Assembly (NCBI GenBank): GCA_037176725.1
Contig: JAZBRS010000035.1
Coordinates: 49,796,001-49,860,000 of the forward strand
Direction of reading: 5' to 3'
DNA: 64,000 nucleotides
Source of the DNA: Posidonia oceanica
Lineage: Eukaryota; Streptophyta; Magnoliopsida; Alismatales; Posidoniaceae
In this document: positions 57,201 to 64,000 of the stretch, in pieces
How the letters are laid out: each line of letters begins with the position of its first letter
Position numbering within the stretch: position 1 is the first letter of the stretch
Position numbers and translations under genes: made by a program
Notes under the pieces: model-generated
The model's input: only the letters and a program-made list of their open reading frames with translations
What the model was told of the DNA's origin: nothing
The model's database searches: none

Positions 57201-58032
57201 AAGGAGAAGAAGAAAAGAAGAAAAAGGAAAAAAAAGAAAAAGGGCTTAGTGGGCCTTGGGCTTGATTAGGATTTCGCTTTTCTTTTTAATTGGATTAGGT
57301 TTGATTTAATTTAAATGGATTCGGTTGTTGATTGTTTAAATTGATTAAATTCAAGGTCAAATTGATTTTGTGCTTTAAATGGGTTTTAGGATTTCTTAAA
57401 ATGGGATTTAGGGGTTTAGTTTGTTTTTTAATGTATTTGGATATGTGACTTTGGTTAGTTTTAAATTTAAATGAGTTTTGACTTGTTTAAGTGGGTTTTG
57501 TCTTTAATTGTTAACTTCAAATTGGTTTAGTTCTTAATTGGGTTTGAGGATGGGCTTTGCTTTTTAAGTGGGCTTGAGGCCTTGATTAGATTTAATTAGG
57601 TTGTAGTTGTGATTTGGATTTGCATGGATTAGTTTTAGGTTTTAGAGTTCTAAGTTTTTTTTAGGGTCTTGATTTAGGATTTTATTGAAGTCTTGACTAG
57701 GGTTTAAGTTTTTAGGGTTTGGGAGTTTTGAGTGGATTAGATTTTTTTTTTTTTTTTAACCTGGAAGTTATCGAGCCCCAGGAGACCCTGTATATATATT
57801 CAAAATCACAGGATGCATTACATGTAAGAAGGGCAATAAAGCCCTATCACAAAAAAAGAGGGAAGGGCCAAGATACCGCCCATCCTACAGCATCAAAGCC
57901 CGTGACCCAAAAAATAGAGAACCCCAACAGCCAAAGAAGAATACACATCTCCCTCCCGACCTCCCTCTACTATTCCCGAAAGAACCCAACCAGCAGGTTC
58001 TTACCAGAACAGAGGATCAGAAACTAGAGGGG

Positions 58033-58566
58033 CTACCACTTCCTAATTCGAATATATGGTAGGTTCGTTTTTTCCATCACCACCGAACCCCTCGCCAACC
58101 TAGGCAGATCTTGAAAGCTACCAAAAGCAATGGCTTGCTGTTTGGAAATGCCCACATTAGCCAAGCAGTCCGCAACCGCATTGGCTTCTTTGAACTGATG
58201 CTGAACAGCTCGCACCTGTTTAACCTTGCATAACACTTCATTCCATTGATTCTGTAGTTGCCACAAAAAACAGCACCCCTTGTTGAACATCTCAACTAGA
58301 ATTAGAGAGTCAGATTCAATGAGGACAGAGCTCAAACCTATGGAAAGCTCCGAGCAAAGGAGCAAACCATCCTTGACAGCATTGAATTCTGCTACCATAT
58401 TAGTAGTAATCCCATAAAATTTAGAGAAACCAGCAATGACATCTCCATTATGATCTCTAATAATCCCTCCACCACCAGCCCTCCCAAGATTACCATTGGC
58501 AGCCCCATCTACATTGAGCTTAAGACAGCCAAGAGGAGGTTTGCCCCAATGGACTATAATATTCCT
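58033..58566 (-). pseudogene. LINE C-terminal RNase H (RVT_3)
   Basis: Same frame as the zf-RVT part: KPPLGCLKLNVDGAANGNLG, GGGGIIRDHNGDVIAGF, MVAEFNAVKDGLLLCSEL, IESDSLILVEM and FKEANAVADCLANVG. The conserved acidic residues are visible (D in VDGAA, E in VAEFNA, D in ESDS, D in VADCLA). It ends at TAA-type stop 58033 close to the poly-A tail, as expected for the true C terminus. Confidence 0.88.
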
Positions 58567-59220
58567 CTAAATTTGCACATCCATAGAATGAATATTGAGC
58601 CCCCTAAGAATAATAACATCCTTTTCATTCTTGCATTTACACATTCCCAGCAAGAACCTAAAGTCTCTAATCCAAGCCATGACCCTCCAGGAAATATTCT
58701 TCAACTGCTCTAGCTTATTCCCATACCGGACATTGCATCTTTCCTTCCATATTTCCCACAGCATCACAGCACACACCAGCCTTTGAAGTTTTTCAACAAA
58801 ACTTTCTTTAAACCTGAATTGGAATGCTAACTCCAGCCATTGTTCCCAACTTCTATCCCTAAGCTGCCCAAGGTGAAAAGTATTAGTAAACCAACTCCAA
58901 TGGGACCTAGCCCACTCACCCTCAAAAAGAAGGTGTTTCACATTTTCAGATTGGCTATTAAAGGAGCAGCAGCTGCAAGGAGAAGGCATCTGAAAACCCA
59001 TGCCCACTATTTTGTCATTAGTGGGTAATCTGTTCCACATTAATTTCCAGAGGAAAAAGGAGATCTTGGTTGGTAATAACTGATCCCAAATACCCTTCCC
59101 CCACCGTGTAACAGGTTTTCTCACTCTAATTAATTCCCAAGCAGATTTGACAGAAAAATTGCCCTTCGTTTCTAAGGTCCAAACCAGATGATCAACCTCA
59201 TCAGAGGGAGCCATGTTCAA
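58567..59220 (-). pseudogene. LINE ORF2 fragment with zf-RVT domain
   Basis: 218 codons open from the truncated 5' end: DHLVWTLETKGNFSVKSAWE, then LLPTKISFFLWKLMWNRLPT, CSCCSFNSQSENVKHLLFEG and WEQWLELAFQF. This is the zf-RVT (Cys/His) domain that follows RT in plant LINEs. A single TAG at 58567 separates it from the RNase H part in the same frame, so the insertion is fairly young. Confidence 0.88.
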
Positions 59221-60069
59221 ACCAAGAATAGCATTAACTAATCCACAACGAGTGGCTTAGGTTGTGTTGTAGGGTTTAGGGTTTGGGAAAGTTTTAGGGT
59301 TTAGGTTTTAGGGTTTAAGGAGGGTTTAGGGTTTAGGAAAGTTTTAGGGTTTTGATTTAGTGGATTAAGGTTTAAGGTTTTAGTGTTGAAGGTTGTAGGG
59401 TTCAGGGTTTAGGGTTTAGTATGGTTGTAGGGTTTAAAGAGGGTTTAGGAAAGTTTAAGGTTTTAGGGAGAAAGAAAGGAAGAAGGAAATAAAGAAGGAG
59501 AAGAAGGGAGGAAAAGAGATTAAAGATTGAATAAGCATGGGATAAGATAAAAATAAGATCAAAAAAGGATAAAATAGAGGGAGGAGAGAAGCATAAGGTG
59601 GGCCCATTGGGGAGCAAGAAAAGAGGAAAAAGGGAGAGGAAAAGAAGGAGGATAAGGAGGAGAGAGAAAAGAATAATCAAGAGAGAGAAAAAGAATAATC
59701 AGGAGGGAGAAAAGGATAATCTGGAGAGAAAGAATGTGAAAGGCTTGGGTTTGGAGGTGGGTTTTGCATGTGTGTGTCCTAGGACTTCTAGGGTTTGACC
59801 TAGGGTTTAACTTAGGGTTTTCAAGGTTTTAAGTGGGATTTTTAGAAGGTTATTGGAAGGTTCAAGGTTTAGGGTTTAATGAGGGTTTGGGTTTGGTTTG
59901 GTTTGAAGGTTTGGCTTTAGGGAATGATAATGGTTTTGGAATGGGAGAAGGTTTAGGGTTGAAGTAGGGTGAGCTACCAGACCTCAGAACTAGTTCCAGA
60001 GTGCTTCCAGAGTGTTCCCAGAGTGTTCCCAATTCGCTGAGACCCCTTGGCTAAAGTGGGGTGTCTACA

Positions 60070-60145
60070 GATGCCCCTCCTTGAGCGAGGTCAAGGGGAC
60101 CGAGGCCGCTGCTCAGGGTTGACAGGACACCCCACCCGAACCGGT
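60070..60145 (-). promoter_or_regulatory. PPT and boundary stem of element 4
   Basis: Sense CTCGCTCAAGGAGGGGCATC before the LTR start. Outer stem GTGGGGTGTC pairs with GACACCCCAC at the LTR start, 10 bp; element 1 has ATGGGGTGTC/GACACCCCAT, a paired A-T to G-C change. Confidence 0.83.
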
Positions 60146-60889
60146 AGGCGCGAAGCATGTAGGCGTGGGCACTATCCCGACAGATGCGCCAGAAGTCATG
60201 ACCCGTCGCCAAAATGCAAATGCAGATGCAGATGTGAATGCTGATGTAATGCAATGTGATGACGATGCAATGCAAATGCAGTGCGGATATGCTGCTGTTG
60301 TTATTGTTGATATTGAACCAATATGCAATTATGCATACTGATACTATGCATGAGGGGATGCCACGCTAATGCATAATGGTATGCTGCTGATGTTAAAGTT
60401 GATGTTGAACCAATATGCAATTATGGTGCACCGCGCCAGGCTCTGCTATGGGAGGTGCGGGCGATGCATGCATGCGATGTGAAATGCAACCCCGCCGGGG
60501 GAAAGCAGGCGGCGATTGCATATAAGATGCTGATGCTGCTATCAAATATGCAGTGCTAATGCAATGGATGATGAGTTGATGGACTCATCACCGGATAGTT
60601 AGGGTTATCAGCCCAAGGAGTTGACGGACTTGTTGCCGGATAGTTGGGGTTATCAGCCCAAGGAAAACGACGCCAAATAGGGTGACGGATGTCATCCGAG
60701 CAGTTTGGGCTGCCAGCCTAGAGAAGGAAAGGGAGCTTGTCCTCGCCCGAGGAAGCAAGCAGACGACCAGATCGGCATGGAACAAAGGAGGCAAAACACC
60801 CGCGTGAAAGAAAAGGGGGCAGCTTTTCTACTAAGAGAGCCAGCAAGAAAAGGGGACAGATGATAGGTTTCGGACCCATCGACCGCAAG
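60146..60889 (-). other. Element 4 internal 3' region with scattered hairpins
   Basis: GCAAATGCAGATGC-type simple sequence (60210-60560), GATGAGT/ACTCATC hairpin (60570-60589), GGATAGTT-GGGTTATCAGCCC blocks (near 60595 and 60640) and GTGACGGATGTCATCC (near 60680). No ORF supported. Confidence 0.65.
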
Positions 60890-62850
60890 AGGACAGGAAT
60901 GATAAGTGCAAGCCTTATCAAGACAAGGAAAGGGCTAGGAATGATAGGTGCGAGCCCTATCAAGACCAGGGAGAGACAGGAAGAGGTTAGGAATGGTAAG
61001 TGCAAGCCTTATCAAGACTAGACCGCTAGGAATGATAGGTGCAAGCCCTATCAAGACAAGGAAGAGGCAAGAAATGGTCAGGAATGATAAGTGCAAGCCT
61101 TATCAAGACCGGACCGCCAGGAATGATAGGTGCAAGCCCTATCAAGACCAGGAAGAGGTCAACAATGATAAGTGCAAGCCTTATCAAGACCGGACCGTCA
61201 GGAATGATAGGTGCAAGCCCTATCAAGACCAGGAAGAGGTCAGGAATGATAAGTGCAAGCCTTATCAAGACCGGACCGCCAGGAACGATAGGAGCAAGCC
61301 CTATCAAGACCCAGAAGAGGTCAGGAATGATAAGTGCAAGCCTTACCAAGATCGGACTGCCAGGAATGATAGGAGAAAGTCCTATCAAGACCAGAAGAAG
61401 CCAGAAAGAGGTCAGGAATGATAAGTGCAAGCCTTATCAAGACCGGACTGATAGGAATGATAGGTCCAAGCCCTATCAAGACCAGAAGAGGCAAGAAATG
61501 GTCAGGAATGATAAGTGCAAGCCTTATCAAGACCGGATCGCCAGAAATGATAGGTGCAAGCCCTATCAAGACCAAGAAGAGGTTAGGAATGATAAGTGCA
61601 AGCCTTATCAAGACCGGACCGCCAGGAATGATAGGTGCAAGCCCTATCAAGACCAGGAAGAGGTTAGGAATGATAAGTGCAAGCCTTATCAAGACCGGAC
61701 CGCTAGGAAAGATAGGTGCAAGCCCTATCAAGACCCAGAAGAGGTCAGGAATGATAAGTGCAAGCCTCATCAAGACCGAACTGCCAGGAATGATAGGAGC
61801 AAGTCCTATCAAGACCAGAAGAAGCTAGAAAGAGGTCAGGAATGATAAGTGCAAGCCTTATCAAGACCGAACTGCCAGGAATGATAGGAGCAAGTCCTAT
61901 CAAGACCAGAAGAAGCTAGAAAGAGGTCAGGAATGATAAGTGCAAGCCTTATCAAGACCGGATCGACAGGAATGATAAGTGCAAGTCCTATCAAGACCAG
62001 AAGAGACCTGAAAGAGGTCAGGAATGATAAGTGCAAGCCTTATCAAGATCGGACCGACAGGAATGATAGGTGCAAGCCCTATCAAGACCAGGAAGAGGTC
62101 AGAAATGATAAGTGCAAGCCTTATCAAGACCGGACTACCAGGAATGATAGGTGCAAGCCCTATCAAGACCAGGAAGAGGTCAGGAATGATAAGTGCAAGC
62201 CTTATCAAGACCGGACTGCTAGGAACGATAGGTGCAAGCCCTATCAAGACCTAGAAGAGGTCAGGAATGATAAGTGCAAGCCTTATCAAGATCGGACCGC
62301 CAAGAATGATAGGAGCAAGTCCTATCAAGACCAGAAGAAGCCAGAAAGAGGTCAGGAATGATAAGTGCAAGCCTTATCAAGACCAGACCAACAGGAATGA
62401 TAGGTGCAAGCCCTATTATGATCAGAAGAGGCCTGAAAGAGGTTAGGAATGATAAGTGCAAGCCTTATCAAGATCGGACCGATAGGAATGATTAGTGCAA
62501 GCCCTATCAAGACCAGAAGAAGCCAGAAAGAGGTCCGAAATGATAAGTGCAAGCCTTATCAAGACCGGATCGGTAGGAATGATAGATGCAAGCCCTATCA
62601 AGACCGGAAGAAGCCAGAAAGAGGTCAAGAATGGTAAGTGCAAGCCTTATCAAGACCAGACAGACAGGAATGATAGGTGCAAGCCCTATCAAGACCAAAA
62701 GAAGCCAGAAAGTGGTCCAGAATGATAAGTGCAAACCTTATCAAGGCTGGACTGACAGCAATGATAGGTGCAAGCCCTATCAAGACTGGAAAAAGCCAGA
62801 AAGAGGTCAGGAATGATAAGTGCAAGCCTTATCAAGACCGGACCGAAAGG
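60890..62850 (-). repeat. 81/91-bp tandem array of element 4 (about 22 units)
   Basis: + strand unit: GATAAGTGCAAGCCTTATC, AAGACCGGACCGCCAGGAAT, GATAGGTGCAAGCCCTATC, AAGACCAGGAAGAGGTCAGG. Both hairpins are intact: GATAAG/CTTATC and GATAGG/CCTATC share the loop TGCAAGC. From about 62260 units are 91 bp, with an extra AGAAGCCAGA-type segment. Consensus is close to the 37660-40410 array in the same orientation, so the two elements inherited the array. Confidence 0.92.
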
Positions 62851-62859
62851 CTGACAGAT

Positions 62860-63080
62860 GATAGTTTTCGAACCCACCGACCACGAGAGAATAACTTATA
62901 AGATTTGGACTTATCGGCCGCAAGAGATTGGAATGTGATAAGTTTCGGACCTATCGACTACAGAGGAAAGGTGATAAGTTTCGGACTTATCGACCACAAG
63001 AGTTGGAAAGTGATAGGTTTCGAACCTATCGACCGCAATGGATCGGAATGTGATAAGTTTCGGACTTATCAGCCGCAATG
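62860..63080 (-). repeat. Run of GATAAG/CTTATC and GATAGG/CCTATC hairpins
   Basis: Five or six units of GTGATAAGTTTCGGACTTATC or GTGATAGGTTTCGAACCTATC followed by GACCRCAAGAG text. Sense form is GATAAGTCCGAAACTTATC, as at 30270. Confidence 0.85.
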
Positions 63081-63149
63081 GGTACAAGGGCACCAATATC
63101 CGAAAGCGGAGCAAAGAAATGGATGGCCCGCGACAGTTAGGCACGCTAG

Positions 63150-63330
63150 CCTAGATGCGGCTGGAGATGTGATACCATGGGGCAGCGAAAAAAGATGCCC
63201 CTGGTATCAGGGAGGATACCATGGGACAGTCGAAGCGCCCGTGGCATCAAAAAAGCGATAGACTAAGCTGACGTGCTTGTCAAACGAGTAGTTAGGGCTA
63301 CCAGCCTGGTGATGAGTTGACAGACTCATC
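63150..63330 (-). repeat. Hairpin block of element 4 homologous to 1260-1460 and 40411-40590
   Basis: Sense contains TGGTATC - CTCCC - TGATACCA within CCC...GGGGC context and the GATGAGT/ACTCATC hairpin at 63311-63330. Order of elements is the same as in element 3. Confidence 0.78.
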
Positions 63331-63380
63331 GCCGAATAGCTAGGGGTATCAGCCCGGTGGATACCTAGTCGGGAGCGCTT

Positions 63381-63720
63381 GGCGGTTTTTGCCCATGTTG
63401 ACGGTGTTGGTCTGCAGAGATTCTAGCATCCAAGTGGAACGCAGGGTCTTCTTGTAGCTTCCCTTGGTGCTGAGAGTGTTGATAGTTGCTTCTAAGCTGT
63501 CAGGTTCTGATAGTGCCCTTTTCATGACACAGAGGGGCTGATGAAATATGCTGGAGATATGATTGTAAGACCATGTATGCACTATGTTATGGAAGCCAAA
63601 CCAAACACACAAGCACATGGTACAAAACACTCTTGCATTAACAAAGTCTTGATTACACGCCCATAACAGGCAGAATAGAGTACAGCAAGACTCAAAAAGG
63701 GATATGCATATGTGGACGCC
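63381..63720 (-). other. 3' flank of the right DUF7745 copy, no gene seen
   Basis: Occupies the same place as 777-1057 beside the left copy. No ORF I can support. Confidence 0.5.
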
Positions 63721-64000
63721 CTAGTCAGTACGGGCCTTCTTCGACTTCCTAGTGTCAGGAAAGAGAGGTGTGCCAGGTGGGATCTCATTAATGGGCCAGA
63801 GCCCCTACACTTCAGTCAGATACTCAGGAGTACATCCTGAGCCCCTTGTTGCTGCAATGTCAGTGGACTTTACGCCATGGCGCAAGAGGTCTGCTAACTC
63901 CGTTGTGGGTGCAACCGTGCTGAAAGGATAGGACTGGACTAGTTTTGGCGCAGTGCTGTCAACAAATGCCCCTTGGCGGAGACCAAATTGCTGCATAACC
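63721..64000 (-). pseudogene. DUF7745-family ORF of element 4, premature stop (5' end outside window)
   Basis: The frame enters at the right edge as VMQQFGLRQGAFVDSTAPKL and continues YPFSTVAPTTELADLLRHGV, KSTDIAATRGSGCTPEYLTE and V, then TAG (63805-63807). After the TAG the same frame still matches the left copy: LWPINEIPPGTPLFPDTRKS then KKARTD and TAG at 63721-63723. Left copy: LWPITEVPPGGPLFPDSRQS, KKARTD. The stop stands where the left copy has Arg (the Arg-Gln pair RQ aligns with stop-Gly). Frame conservation beyond the stop shows the mutation is recent. Orientation and position (upstream of array, PPT, LTR) mirror element 1. Confidence 0.82.

Larger units (their letters stand above)
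57729..59260 (-). mobile_element. 5'-truncated LINE (L1-type) inserted in the LTR
   Basis: The insert is 57741-59249: a poly-A tail appears as T16 (57742-57757) on the + strand, and the coding part lies on the - strand. GAGTGGATTAG (57730-57740) and GAGTGGCTTAG (59250-59260) are an 11-bp target duplication with one mismatch. Only the 3' end of ORF2 remains; endonuclease and RT are absent, as usual for 5' truncation during target-primed insertion. Confidence 0.88.
51390..60069 (-). mobile_element. LTR shared by elements 3 and 4, interrupted by a LINE and a partial duplication
   Basis: Sense start TGTAGACACCCCACTTTAGC at 60069 with PPT outside (60070), so it serves as 3' LTR of element 4; at its other end PBS and the element 3 leader follow, so it also serves as 5' LTR of element 3. 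Length is 8680 bp, reduced to about 6.1 kb after removing the LINE (57741-59249) and an internal duplication. At 53717 the sequence AAAGCTCGCTGTGCAATCGG begins a second time: 52695-53716 repeats part of 53717-54200 and beyond in diverged form. Hence 51390-53716 looks like a patch copied from an LTR like 31362-33690. GC-rich leader sequence is near 55760-56560. Confidence 0.72.

Noticed and set aside
59270..59470. Telomere or interstitial telomeric repeat (TTTAGGG-like run)
   Set aside because: Motifs are irregularly spaced and degenerate, and the same text occurs near the start of every LTR of the family.

Overview
This is plant nuclear DNA, built almost entirely from nested long-terminal-repeat retrotransposons of the Ty3/gypsy superfamily. 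I see no ordinary housekeeping gene. Evidence: a degenerate gag-protease-RT-RNase H-integrase polyprotein carries two RNase H domains (the mark of the Tat/Ogre branch), the LTRs are unusually long (about 5.6-6 kb), and a plant-type LINE, a Plant Mobile Domain gene and DUF7745 ORFs are present. DUF7745/PMD genes point to a flowering plant, probably a dicot. The species cannot be read from the sequence.

Layout. (1) 1-9290, + strand: the 3' end of element 1, with a DUF7745 ORF open to its stop (1-776), a non-coding tract of hairpin-forming repeats (about 1050-3093), a polypurine tract (3631-3650) and the 3' LTR (3651-9290). (2) 9291-24137, - strand: element 2. Its 5' LTR is 18431-24137, its primer-binding site 18412-18430, and a decayed gag-pol runs from about 17207 to 9291, where element 1 cuts it inside the integrase zinc-binding domain. 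(3) 24138-30584: non-LTR sequence with a cluster of hairpins, a TATA-type promoter, a six-exon Plant Mobile Domain pseudogene (25627-28951, -) and a stray + oriented piece of the hairpin tract. (4) 30585-51389, - strand: element 3. This is a non-autonomous derivative with a Pro-rich gag-like ORF holding three zinc-knuckle modules, no pol, an 81-bp tandem array, PPT and 3' LTR (31362-37348). A 5966-bp solo LTR (41546-47511, +) with a perfect 5-bp target duplication lies inside it. (5) 51390-64000, - strand: an LTR (51390-60069) flanked by a PPT on its upstream side and PBS copies on its downstream side, so elements 3 and 4 seem to share it. It is split by a 5'-truncated LINE (57741-59249). Upstream come element 4's PPT, its tandem array (60890-62850), more hairpins, and a DUF7745 copy (63721-64000) broken by one stop codon.

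How it fits together. Two independent elements at opposite ends of the window share the order pol side - DUF7745 ORF - hairpin tract - PPT - LTR, and element 3 keeps the last three parts. The tract between ORF and PPT is the most unusual feature. It holds dozens of short inverted repeats whose two arms change together (GATAG/CTATC, GACAG/CTGTC, GGTAG/CTACC, GATAAG/CTTATC, GATAGG/CCTATC, GATGAG/CTCATC). In element 1 they nest inside larger units, each closed by its own unique complementary arms. Similar paired changes occur at equivalent positions in different elements. This suggests selection, or a copying mechanism, that preserves base pairing rather than sequence: a candidate undescribed structured RNA (or cruciform DNA) domain of these retrotransposons. 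All such statements come from reading by eye; no folding program or database was run.
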